64,000 nt of DNA from Paenibacillus sp. SZ31 (GTDB taxonomy: Bacteria; Bacillota; Bacilli; Paenibacillales; Paenibacillaceae), in contig NZ_JABBEA010000004.1 in assembly GCF_012912005.1 (NCBI RefSeq), forward strand, positions 421,601 through 485,600, written 5' to 3'. The notes beneath the pieces are model-generated. The model was not told the DNA's origin, searched no databases, and saw nothing but the letters and a program-made list of their open reading frames with translations. The position numbers and the translations under genes are program-made. Shown here piece after piece: positions 1 through 7,745 of the stretch (position 1 is its first letter; every line of letters begins with the position of its first letter).

Positions 1-7
1 AACTCAT
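1..7 (-). CDS. Start of next gene of amino-acid ABC importer (partial, runs off window)
   Basis: Only the start codon (ATG read on the minus strand at 7..5) and one further base lie in the window. AGGAGA at 20..15 is a well placed ribosome binding site, seven bases upstream. It follows the solute-binding protein gene on the same strand, so by the usual gene order of polar amino-acid importers it is most likely the permease. The product cannot be read from this sequence. Confidence 0.5.
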
Positions 8-32
8 TGTTTTGTCTCCTCTAATCTGTTAA

Positions 33-79
33 CCCCGCATTCCTCTGGGGCATGAATCGCTCCAGCATGGAATACGGGG
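33..79 (-). other. Stem-loop between binding-protein gene and next gene
   Basis: CCCCGCATTCC (33-43) pairs with GGAATACGGGG (69-79) with one mismatch, around a 25-base loop. It lies after the binding-protein stop and before the next start, and no T-run follows on the minus strand. It therefore looks like an mRNA-stabilising or partial-termination hairpin that keeps binding-protein transcript in excess, rather than a full terminator. That role is inferred. Confidence 0.5.
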
Positions 80-119
80 TCCGTTTTGTTTCTAACTATA
101 TATCAGGTGTATAACCTGT

Positions 120-890
120 CTATTTCAAAACCTTATCTTCACCCAACCATTGGGTGGAGATTTTAGCTGCTGTTCCATCTGCATTCAGCTCATCTAGCGC
201 TTTTTGCAGCTGATTCAGAAGCTCTTCATTGCCTTTTTTGATACCAATGCCATATTGTTCCGGTGCAAGAGATTCATCCAGCAATTTGAATGTTCCCTCT
301 TCTTTGGACATGTAATATCTCGCCACCACTTCATCAATGATGACTGCGTCCAGACGTTTCGTTTTCAAGTCCGTCAGTGCAAGCACGTTATCCTTGAATT
401 CGGAAGCTTTCACTTTATCCTTCAGGGGACTTGCTGCCAGTGCATCTGCCGCGGAGGACAGCGCCTGCAATCCCACATTTTTGCCATCGAGTTCATCCAG
501 CTTCGTAATAGGTGAGTCTGCCAAGGTAATAGCTACTTGACTATTTTCCAAATACGGCTTCGTGAAGAGCACTTTCTCTTTGCGCTCATCCGTAATGGTG
601 TACCCGTTCCAGATCATGTCGATCCGGCCACTGTTCAGTTCTGACTCTTTGGAAGACCAGTCGATCGGCTGGAATGTGACTTCTTTACCCATTTTCTCCG
701 CTGCAGCTCTTGCGTAATCAATATCAAAACCAACAATTTCATTCTGCTCGTCCCGGAAGCCCATTGGAGCAAACTTATCGTCAATTCCTACAACAATCGT
801 GTTATCGTCTTTGCTTGCGGAACTGGAACAACCAGCCACAATCAATACACATATACTAATGAATAATAGTAGAATCGTTTTTTTTCTCAT
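120..890 (-). CDS. Amino-acid ABC transporter substrate-binding lipoprotein
   Basis: Family 3 extracellular solute-binding protein, 256 aa, the usual length. Residues 1-21 form a lipoprotein signal peptide with lipobox VAGC, so the mature protein starts at Cys21 and is anchored to the outer face of the membrane. The body has the family hallmarks: GIDDKFAPMGFRDE near the N-terminus, then FDIDYARAAAEKMG, then a DMIWNGYTIT segment and a late YGIGIKKGNEEL stretch. It should deliver a polar amino acid (basic, glutamine or cystine type; ligand not decidable here) to a permease/ATPase pair encoded beyond the left edge. GGAGGGG lies upstream of the ATG. A candidate promoter lies at 1006-1033. Confidence 0.92.
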   Translation of the reverse strand: MRKKTILLLFISICVLIVAGCSSSASKDDNTIVVGIDDKFAPMGFRDEQNEIVGFDIDYARAAAEKMGKEVTFQPIDWSSKESELNSGRIDMIWNGYTITDERKEKVLFTKPYLENSQVAITLADSPITKLDELDGKNVGLQALSSAADALAASPLKDKVKASEFKDNVLALTDLKTKRLDAVIIDEVVARYYMSKEEGTFKLLDESLAPEQYGIGIKKGNEELLNQLQKALDELNADGTAAKISTQWLGEDKVLK

Positions 891-1005
891 CTCTCGAACC
901 CCTCCATGTCTATAACCAAAACCCTAACGCTTTAGTTCGTTACCACGTTATCAGAGACTTATAATAACATAGCATGGGAGAAGAGTCGAGTATCTTGCCT
1001 ATTTC

Positions 1006-1033
1006 CTTCTATTTCGTGCAGCTTAATTGTCAA
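1006..1033 (-). promoter_or_regulatory. Candidate sigma-A promoter of the amino-acid importer, with upstream palindrome
   Basis: On the minus strand TTGACA (1033..1028) is followed after 16 bases by TAGAAG (1011..1006), about 110 bases before the binding-protein start. Just upstream, GTGAAA (1040-1045) and TTTCAC (1053-1058) make a 6+7+6 inverted repeat that could be an operator. The rest of the non-coding stretch 891-1199 shows nothing else I can name. Only the -35 is a perfect match. Confidence 0.4.
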
Positions 1034-1199
1034 CAATCTGTGAAAAAGCCTCTTTCACTTGTGCCGATTCCACCAGCTTCTCGCGTATTTAAAAATTCCC
1101 AATTAAGTTCCTGTAGCTCCTTCAAATCCCTACCCAATCATTGATTAGCAACATTCCTCTCTTGCTTTTCGTCTGGAAGATATTAGGGAGGTGGATAAA

Positions 1200-1727
1200 A
1201 TAAAATTCTTCAATAATATGAAAATATTTACTTAACTGGTACTCCTTACAACTTCGCTGATATTATCCGGCTGTAATCCTACTCCAAGTAATAGTACAAA
1301 GGAAATCAAAATGGGATCAAAACAGATTCAGCAACCGGAGCCCAACTTACCTCAGAAACTGCCTACGCCAACTATTCAGAGCGAAAGCGGCATCTCTATT
1401 CCTGCTATACAGGGCAGTTATTGCTGGGGAGGCACCTGCGCTGATTACGCTAGCCTAAATTTTGAAGACAACAGTCCAGTCCAAGTTCTTGTCGGTGAGG
1501 ATTTATTCATAGACATGGGTATAGATATCCCCCCTGATGAGATAAGTATTTCTGAATATGTGGACAACCGCAATCAATCCATTACTTCTACGGATGGGAC
1601 CTTCCAACTTCCCAAGGAACCAGGGATACATTATTACGGAGCATTTGTCCGCTGGACTTCACCTCAAGATTCACAGATCAGTCTAGGAGATACTTCTTTT
1701 ACGTTTGTGGTTCGTGTCGTTGAGTAA
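1200..1727 (+). pseudogene. Decayed lipoprotein gene (lost start codon and nonsense codon in signal peptide)
   Basis: The open frame 1311-1727 encodes 138 residues with no family I recognise; it has a beta-rich look and two cysteines near residue 40. Read upstream in the same frame, the DNA encodes a lipoprotein signal peptide ending in lipobox LSGC (Cys codon at 1272-1274), so the real gene began earlier. AGGGAGGTGG (1185-1194) is a strong ribosome binding site, and the codon at the ideal distance (1200-1202) is ATA instead of ATG. A TAA at 1233-1235 then interrupts the signal peptide. Both lesions would abolish export of the protein. Alternatives are sequencing error, or weak internal initiation at ATG 1311 giving a cytoplasmic fragment. 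Confidence 0.6.
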
Positions 1728-1743
1728 AAATAGAACCAAACAA

Positions 1744-1770
1744 GGGCCCCTCCAATACTGGAGAGGGCCC
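1744..1770. terminator. Bidirectional terminator-like hairpin
   Basis: GGGCCCCTCC (1744-1753) pairs with GGAGAGGGCCC (1760-1770), with one bulged A and a six-base loop. It lies between the convergent ends of the decayed lipoprotein gene and the GH4 gene. T-rich sequence follows on both sides but is short. Confidence 0.6.
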
Positions 1771-1850
1771 CGTTTACTCTTTATATTTCTTATTCGTTTA
1801 TCTTAATTTTCATATCGTTTATATTTCGTTGTTGTACATCCTGCCTCCAT

Positions 1851-3356
1851 CTATTGCTGCACTTTCTCGCGATCTTTCCCTTTATCGGATTCACCCGCGT
1901 TTTTGTTGGCAGCATCGCGATCCTGCTGCATCTCTTCAACGGTTTTCACCTTGAGACGCGCGGCGCCCTCATATTCCTTTGTTGGAATCAGGTCGCCAGC
2001 AGCAAGTCTTGCTTCTGCGGCAGCAATCGCATCCCCGTACTGCGGCAACCACTGGGCCTGTGCAACTAGCATCTCGTCGACCATCTGCCAGATTTCTTTC
2101 GGATTACATACGGCACCCACGAGCGGGTCCATCATGAACGCCTGACGAAGTAATTTATCGTCTCCGTTCACTGCTGCTTCAACCGCGAGCCGTTGCACGG
2201 AAATACTCACATTACACACGGCAGCCGGACCGAGTGGCAGATCGCCTACATGTGGCATGGAGATGCCGTTGCGATCCACATACCCCGGTGCTTCAATAAT
2301 CGCATCATCCGGCAGGTTGGAGATTACCCCATTATTAACGGTATTGAAATGTCCACGATAGACACGTCCCGTCTCCAGCCCTTCAATAATATACGAACCG
2401 TGCTCCTCGCCCCGTTTTTCCGGAATAAATTGCATCGGTTCATCCTTCATCCAGTTTGGAAAATCAGTCTCAAACCAGTTGCGCCCCTCGGTACACACAC
2501 GCAAATATCCACCCGTCTCTCCGTTGATCCAGTTGCCGAGGTCAATCCAGTCGTTGATCTCTTCTGGACGTTTGCGGTACCACGGCACATATTCACTCAG
2601 ATGACCATTCGATTCCGTGCTGTAGTATCCGAAGCGGCGCAGCATATCGATCCGCACTTTCTCAGTGCGGCTGTACTCGGGATGTTTCTCGAAGGCTTCG
2701 AGCAGATCACCTGTAAGGTCTTTGCCCTCATGAGAAGCCTGAATGTACCAGGTCTGATGGTTGATGCCGGCACAGATAATATCCACTTCACTCTTTTTCA
2801 ATCCAAAAGCTTCCGCAATCTGATGATGACCATGCTGTACACCATGACACAGTCCGATCGTCCGCACACCGCCGTACTTGTTGCAAGCCCATGTGAGCAT
2901 CGCCATCGGATTGGAATAGTTCAAGAGCAGCACGTCGGGTGCGCTCTGTTCACGAATATCTTTACAGATATCCAGCATCTCGGCGATTCCCCGTTGTCCA
3001 TACATAATGCCGCCTGCACACAGCGTATCGCCGACACATTGATCTACCCCATACTTCAGTGGAATATCCACATCGGTTGCAAATGCTTCCAGTCCCCCAA
3101 CACGAATCGTACACAGTACATACTTCGCATCTTTCAACGCTTCTTTACGATCTGTTGTCGGCTGAATCTGAATATTCAATCCATTCTCACGGATATCCCG
3201 CTGACACAGCTCAGTCACCATGTCCAGATTGTGCTGGCTAATATCGCAGAACGCAATTTCAATGTTGTTAAACTCCGGTACCGTGAGCAAATCCCGCAGC
3301 AATCCCCGTGTAAATCCGATACTTCCTGCCCCAATAAACGCCACTTTAAACGACAT
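1851..3356 (-). CDS. GH4 family NAD-dependent glycosidase (alpha-galactosidase/uronidase type)
   Basis: Glycoside hydrolase family 4, 501 aa, an intracellular enzyme using NAD+ and a divalent metal to cleave alpha-glycosides by an oxidation/elimination route. Visible hallmarks are the N-terminal nucleotide loop GAGSIGFTRG, the segment CVGDTLCAGGIMYG, NYSNPMAML and the metal/catalytic motif GLCHGVQHGHH followed by CAGINHQTW. The motif reads CHGV; alpha-galactosidases of the family usually have CHSV and alpha-glucuronidases CHGx, so a uronoside substrate is possible. The last 30 residues are a hydrophilic Lys/Glu/Asp/Gln tail unlike the family core. The start at 3356 is chosen because GGGGAGGAC precedes that ATG and the glycine-rich loop follows at once. 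With the AraC gene upstream and PL11 and GH6 genes nearby, a role in pectin or hemicellulose oligosaccharide use is likely. Confidence 0.85.
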   Translation of the reverse strand: MSFKVAFIGAGSIGFTRGLLRDLLTVPEFNNIEIAFCDISQHNLDMVTELCQRDIRENGLNIQIQPTTDRKEALKDAKYVLCTIRVGGLEAFATDVDIPLKYGVDQCVGDTLCAGGIMYGQRGIAEMLDICKDIREQSAPDVLLLNYSNPMAMLTWACNKYGGVRTIGLCHGVQHGHHQIAEAFGLKKSEVDIICAGINHQTWYIQASHEGKDLTGDLLEAFEKHPEYSRTEKVRIDMLRRFGYYSTESNGHLSEYVPWYRKRPEEINDWIDLGNWINGETGGYLRVCTEGRNWFETDFPNWMKDEPMQFIPEKRGEEHGSYIIEGLETGRVYRGHFNTVNNGVISNLPDDAIIEAPGYVDRNGISMPHVGDLPLGPAAVCNVSISVQRLAVEAAVNGDDKLLRQAFMMDPLVGAVCNPKEIWQMVDEMLVAQAQWLPQYGDAIAAAEARLAAGDLIPTKEYEGAARLKVKTVEEMQQDRDAANKNAGESDKGKDREKVQQ

Positions 3357-3435
3357 GCCTATGTCCTCCCCTAATCCGAATCTTTCGCTTCGGTTAATGA
3401 CTCTCTTCATGAAATCATTGTACCAACGGAAAAAG

Positions 3436-3449
3436 GGGAAGCGTTATCA
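3436..3449 (-). promoter_or_regulatory. cre-like site (CcpA) upstream of the GH4 gene
   Basis: GGGAAGCGTTATCA matches the catabolite-responsive element consensus TGNAANCGNWNNCA at all positions but the first. It lies 80 bases before the GH4 start. Similar sites precede the PL11 and GH6 genes, which raises the chance that it is real. CcpA control is inferred. Confidence 0.5.
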
Positions 3450-3544
3450 AAATCATGACCTGTTCAAGATCTTGTTGTCAAAAATCCTAACTTTTACGCA
3501 CTAGCTCCAGTAATCCAGTTGTATTCGAAATAACTGCAATCGGC

Positions 3545-4558
3545 TCATTCATCGGACGGGTACTGACTGACATGTCGTTCCATAGAAGAGCGAAATTCAA
3601 CCGGCGTACGACCTGTATATTTTTTAAACAACATATGAAAATACTGACGACTGCCTACTCCGACATAGTCGGAGATCTCCGAAATCGGGATATTCGTCTG
3701 CTGAAGCAGCATCTTGGCCTTCTCCATGCGAACCATAGTCAGATAGTCGGTCGGTGTCCGCTTCGTGTGCTGACGAAAAATGCGATGTAAATAGCCCGGA
3801 TGCAGATTGACGGCTGCCGCGATATCCTTCATCTGAATGTTACGATCCATATTGTGATGCATGAATTCAATGGTTCGTTTGACATACAGCTCCGCCTGAT
3901 CTGATGCACTTCGGCTCATTTCTCCGCGCAGACGTGCAACACGGACCAGCAACTGGATGAACAATGTACGCACCAGCATGCCCTGTTCCGGGGACGTTAG
4001 ATTCCGGGCTTCGCGGTGCTGCAACCTTTCCTCTGGCGGAATGATCTTCATTGGCATGTTCGATCTTCCTTGCTCCAGCAGACCCCGCTGATCGAGTTCC
4101 AGCACCAGACTTTTCATAATGTGATACACTTCTTCCGGGTCAGGCAGTACCAGATATGGCGATGCATTAGTGAGTAGAGTATGGACTTCCTCCTCTTCCA
4201 ACGCGAGCTGACGGATCGATAGCTGTCCAGAAGGTGAGCCTGAGAATCCAAACTCCACATTGAGCATCCGGCAAGGGACACCATCTTCCACCAGCAAACG
4301 GTGCGGGACACCTGCATCTAGCATAATGAACTGCCCTTTTTTCAAAATCGCCTGCTCCGAACTCCCATCCGACATCTGCACATCCACCCGGCACATTCCA
4401 GAAATAATATACATGATCTCCGTGGAATCATGTTGGTGATAGGACATACGGTAGTTGTCCCATTGCTTGTAATAGTACGCGTAGAAACGCGGCCCGCAAT
4501 CCTCTTTTCGCAATGTCTCTTGATACAGGCTTCCTGTCCAGCGATTCGTGATGCTCAT
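3545..4558 (-). CDS. AraC family transcriptional regulator with N-terminal cupin
   Basis: 337 aa. The N-terminal half is an AraC-type cupin sensing domain (SYHQHDSTEIMYIISG, then a VPHRLLVE segment). The C-terminal ~100 residues hold the double helix-turn-helix: MKDIAAAVNLHPGYLHRIF, then ISEISDYVGVGSRQYFHMLF and the closing KKYTGRTPVEFR signature. It probably senses a sugar and activates the neighbouring glycosidase genes. Two in-frame ATGs lie close together; the one at 4558 is preferred because GGAGG is seven bases upstream, whereas the ATG at 4564 is only one base from it. The gene sits between the PL11 terminator and the GH4 gene on the same strand, with 188 bases before GH4 that include the cre-like site. 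Confidence 0.88.
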   Translation of the reverse strand: MSITNRWTGSLYQETLRKEDCGPRFYAYYYKQWDNYRMSYHQHDSTEIMYIISGMCRVDVQMSDGSSEQAILKKGQFIMLDAGVPHRLLVEDGVPCRMLNVEFGFSGSPSGQLSIRQLALEEEEVHTLLTNASPYLVLPDPEEVYHIMKSLVLELDQRGLLEQGRSNMPMKIIPPEERLQHREARNLTSPEQGMLVRTLFIQLLVRVARLRGEMSRSASDQAELYVKRTIEFMHHNMDRNIQMKDIAAAVNLHPGYLHRIFRQHTKRTPTDYLTMVRMEKAKMLLQQTNIPISEISDYVGVGSRQYFHMLFKKYTGRTPVEFRSSMERHVSQYPSDE

Positions 4559-4710
4559 ATCCATGCCTCCATTCCTACAACGATCGATCCTCACTTTTCT
4601 CCATTGTAGCAATTCTATAGGTTGAATATAAACTGGATGTAAAAGAATGACGTAACATGGGTGGTTGGGAAATCGCCAAGTGCTATCCACAAATCACTCA
4701 GATCCTTATG

Positions 4711-4764
4711 TAAAAAAGCTCTGAACCCTCTATGTGCCGAGACACATGGGGATTCCAGAGCTTC
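4711..4764 (-). terminator. Rho-independent terminator of the PL11 gene
   Basis: On the minus strand a long stem of about 20 pairs with a few mismatches (AAGCTCTGGAATCC on one arm, GGGTTCAGAGCTT on the other; tip near 4739-4742) is followed directly by TTTTTT (4716..4711). It separates the PL11 gene from the AraC gene. Confidence 0.85.
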
Positions 4765-4873
4765 CAAGCTTCGATAACAACGCTTAAAACTAACGACGCT
4801 GCGTTACGTTACAGCCTGATTTTGAACACATATTATGTTGCTATTGCTAGCAGTTATTATTACTCCGGCCTGC

Positions 4874-7285
4874 TTACTTTCCGCCCTTACCTGGCGTGTA
4901 GAACTTAGGCAGCGTTACTTTTGACCAGTCAATATCCGATGCCATGTAGAAGGACGGATAGGAAGGCTGGTTATATCCACTGTTCTGTCCGGCAATGCCC
5001 ACACGATACATCGCATCATGCATCAGCGTGTACAACTTGCGGTCCGTTTTCTCTGTACTGAGATAGATGCGGATCGCTGAGCTGTCAGTGGTTCTTACCA
5101 ACATCTCTTCTCGCCAATCCCCGAAGATATCAGCTACGAGAGAAGGTGTACCTTTGGTGTGATTGTTGGTCAGTGTGCCTGTTGCCGTCAGCAGCGTGCC
5201 ACGATTCCAGTCTTTGATTGTAGGCGTGACGTCGATGGCACCATCTACGATCTGTGTCGTCATATCGCCAGCCCAGCGGATATTCATATTCGTGCCCGGT
5301 GCCTGATCACTGATTTTCTCACCAGTCGCTGTCCATAATCCTACAGCCCATGTCTCCAGCCCACGGCGAGTCGGATCAACATCACCCACCATGCCGCGTC
5401 CGGTATCTTTCCCCGTGTATCCGCCATAGATCACTTCTCCGGTCTTCGCATCACGCAGGGAATAGCCATATGGCGCCCACGGACCACCCTCGTGAACCAT
5501 GAAAATCTCAAGTCCCGGACGATCCGGGTCGATATCTGCCACATGAAGTGCGTCCCCATGACCCAGACGGGCAATGGTTCCCGGTGCAGCACTCTCGGCA
5601 GGCATCAGGTCTGTGGAGCTGTACAGCACGCTGCCATCATGATCAATCGTAGCGGAGCCATAGATAATCTCCTGTTTGCCATCTCCATCCACATCCGCCA
5701 CACTGAAATAGTGCGCACCCTGAGTTGTAATGGAGCCGTACTGCGGATCTGTACCATCCACGCCGTGCGGTCCGTCATTGAATGGGTTCTTCATCGGCGT
5801 CCAGCCGCTGTCCACTTTCCATTCCTTTTTCAGCTTCTTGCCGTCCCAGTTGTAGGCAACCATCGTTGAACGTGTATAGTATCCGCGTGCAAAGATTGCA
5901 GACGGTTTCTTGCCGTCCAGATACGCCACGCCTGCCAGGAAACGGTCCACCCGATTCCCCGGTTCAATCCGTGCCATGGCATAATCGCCCCACATCAGAC
6001 CATCATCATGACGCTCGGGTTCATATGGAATGGTCTCCAGCTCTTTGCCTGATTTGCCTTCAAATACCGTAACATACTCAGGACCATCCACGATAAAACC
6101 TTCGAACTTGCGAAGCTCATTTCGGTTGCTGCGTTCTACCGCATATACATCAATAAAGTAGTCGGCCAGACTCTCGGCATCCTGCTGAGATAATGGATAG
6201 TTATATTTTTTCTCAATTCCAAAAGCCTCTTCCAATGTTGCAGGCCAGTTCCCCTTCACAACCTCGTCATGCTTATGCCAGTTCCTGAACATATCCACCA
6301 CGTGATCGTAGTAACCATCCGCACTCAAGCGATAATCATCTTCGTTCGAATACCCTGCCTTGCGATCCTGCTTCGGAAGCGTGATGTACTTCTCGGAGGT
6401 CACCTTTCCTTTTTTGTTATATTTGATAATCTTCGTGCCCGGAGCGGTCTTGAACATCATCTCGGCCTTGCCATCCCCATCAAAATCGTAAACGAGCATC
6501 TGTGTATAATGAGCACCTGCCCGGATATTGACCCCAAGATCAATCCGGTACAGCAATTGTCCATCCAAGGTGTAAGCATCAATGTAGGTTTTACCGGTGT
6601 ATCCTTTTTGCGATACGTCCTTGGCGTTAGATGGGTCCCACTTCACGAAAAACTCATACTGGCCATCCCCGTCTACATCACCTACGCTCATGTCATTGGC
6701 GGAATACGTATAAGCTTCTCCCGCAGGGGTCACACCATCGGCGGGTTTTTGCAGTGGAATGTCCACATACCCGTTCGCCCAAGGTTTGACGGATACACTG
6801 CGTTTGCTCTCCTTGCCCTTCTTGTTGACCGCTGCCACTTCATAACGGGAAGACGATTTGCCCGCGGCATCTACATAGTTGGTACTGTCGGTGACAGTAG
6901 CGATCTTTTTGCCATCACGATAGACGTTGAAGTCCGTACCTGTCAGCCCTTTGTCGCTATACCCTGTTGCCTCGTCACCGAGCAATCTCCAGCTGAGAAA
7001 AACACCTTCAGATGTCGAAGCAGCCACCAGACCGCGATCCAGATATTCCAGTTGAATCTCTTTCACGTGACTGCCCCCCTTATGTGATTGCAGGCTGGAC
7101 TCCGTGGTACTATTTCCGTTCGAAGCTTCTGCTCCGATAACCCCCGCTGTTCCCCCAACAAGCAAAGCTACACTGAGTGCTGAAGAGAGCACCTTGGCTG
7201 CAAGTGGCATACGTGCCTTCCTGCGTCCTGATTGCCGACCTGAAGCCGATCGTTTATGTACCGGCGCTGTTGTTTCTGAGTTCAT
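4874..7285 (-). CDS. Secreted rhamnogalacturonan lyase, PL11 family
   Basis: 803 aa. Polysaccharide lyase family 11, cleaving the rhamnogalacturonan I backbone of pectin by beta-elimination outside the cell. An Arg/Lys-rich N-terminus and hydrophobic core (residues ~27-52) form a signal peptide. The start of the mature part (about residues 80-165) resembles the fibronectin-like N-terminal domain of B. subtilis YesW. The propeller carries the calcium-binding DVDGDGQYEF (203-212), DFDGDGKAEM (267-276) and later DVDGDGKQEI segments, plus GHGDALHVADIDP and GDWREEMLVRT typical of PL11. Compared with YesW (about 620 aa, from memory) there is an insertion of roughly 85 residues between about 285 and 398. 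AAGGAGCGTGAAGGTGG precedes the ATG. No dockerin or CBM is visible. Confidence 0.92.
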   Translation of the reverse strand: MNSETTAPVHKRSASGRQSGRRKARMPLAAKVLSSALSVALLVGGTAGVIGAEASNGNSTTESSLQSHKGGSHVKEIQLEYLDRGLVAASTSEGVFLSWRLLGDEATGYSDKGLTGTDFNVYRDGKKIATVTDSTNYVDAAGKSSSRYEVAAVNKKGKESKRSVSVKPWANGYVDIPLQKPADGVTPAGEAYTYSANDMSVGDVDGDGQYEFFVKWDPSNAKDVSQKGYTGKTYIDAYTLDGQLLYRIDLGVNIRAGAHYTQMLVYDFDGDGKAEMMFKTAPGTKIIKYNKKGKVTSEKYITLPKQDRKAGYSNEDDYRLSADGYYDHVVDMFRNWHKHDEVVKGNWPATLEEAFGIEKKYNYPLSQQDAESLADYFIDVYAVERSNRNELRKFEGFIVDGPEYVTVFEGKSGKELETIPYEPERHDDGLMWGDYAMARIEPGNRVDRFLAGVAYLDGKKPSAIFARGYYTRSTMVAYNWDGKKLKKEWKVDSGWTPMKNPFNDGPHGVDGTDPQYGSITTQGAHYFSVADVDGDGKQEIIYGSATIDHDGSVLYSSTDLMPAESAAPGTIARLGHGDALHVADIDPDRPGLEIFMVHEGGPWAPYGYSLRDAKTGEVIYGGYTGKDTGRGMVGDVDPTRRGLETWAVGLWTATGEKISDQAPGTNMNIRWAGDMTTQIVDGAIDVTPTIKDWNRGTLLTATGTLTNNHTKGTPSLVADIFGDWREEMLVRTTDSSAIRIYLSTEKTDRKLYTLMHDAMYRVGIAGQNSGYNQPSYPSFYMASDIDWSKVTLPKFYTPGKGGK

Positions 7286-7684
7286 CCACCTTCACGCTCC
7301 TTGAGACAGAATAGGTGACGCATATACACTTTAATGATGATTGAACGTTCGATAATCCACACAGATCTTCTTCAAAGGACGAGAATCGCCTATAATGATT
7401 ACGCTTACAATATTAAAAAAGAGAAATCAGCTTGCCCGACTACCAGAGTGCGGTCCCCCTTCCATTCTCTTTCCAATCCGAGCGAAGTGATCCCGCCCAT
7501 CGGGTTCTATTATAGACATCCTGCCTGCCAGACCCTAGGCAAATATCCGACCAAAACGATCAATAATCAGTGTTATTAGGAGTCATTTGGAAAATAAGTG
7601 CTTACAGAATCGATTTCGTCCCCTCCACTACGTCCCTCAGTTGGTCAAGAACTTCATTTCGAAATGACTCTTGTAATGAATAGC
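7286..7684. other. Non-coding region upstream of the PL11 gene
   Basis: About 400 bases with no convincing gene. It should hold the PL11 promoter, and contains the cre-like site at 7396-7409. I see no clear -35/-10 pair, which would fit dependence on an activator such as the adjacent AraC protein. The rest shows no repeat or RNA structure that I can identify. Confidence 0.4.
7396..7409 (-). promoter_or_regulatory. cre-like site (CcpA) upstream of the PL11 gene
   Basis: TGATTACGCTTACA differs from the cre consensus TGNAANCGNWNNCA only at the two A positions of the left arm. It lies about 110 bases before the PL11 start, where a promoter would be expected. Confidence 0.4.
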
Positions 7685-7725
7685 AAAAAAAACCGCAATC
7701 CTCTAACACACGGAGGATTGCGGTT
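7685..7725 (-). terminator. Rho-independent terminator of the GH6 gene
   Basis: AACCGCAATCCTC (7691-7703) and GAGGATTGCGGTT (7713-7725) form a perfect 13-pair stem with a nine-base loop. On the minus strand it is followed by an uninterrupted T-run (6 bases, 8 counting the end of the stem). It lies 20 bases after the GH6 stop. Confidence 0.95.
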
Positions 7726-7745
7726 AAGACAATTACGAGTAAATT

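Noticed and set aside
2193..3374. 393-aa open frame on the plus strand
   Set aside because: It lies antisense to the GH4 gene, whose motifs are unmistakable; the composition (many His, Arg, Ile) is typical of a shadow frame, and it has no binding site.
3357..3410. N-terminal extension of the GH4 protein to 519 aa
   Set aside because: The extra 18 residues precede the nucleotide-binding loop, are encoded across the ribosome binding site GGGGAGGAC and lack a binding site of their own.
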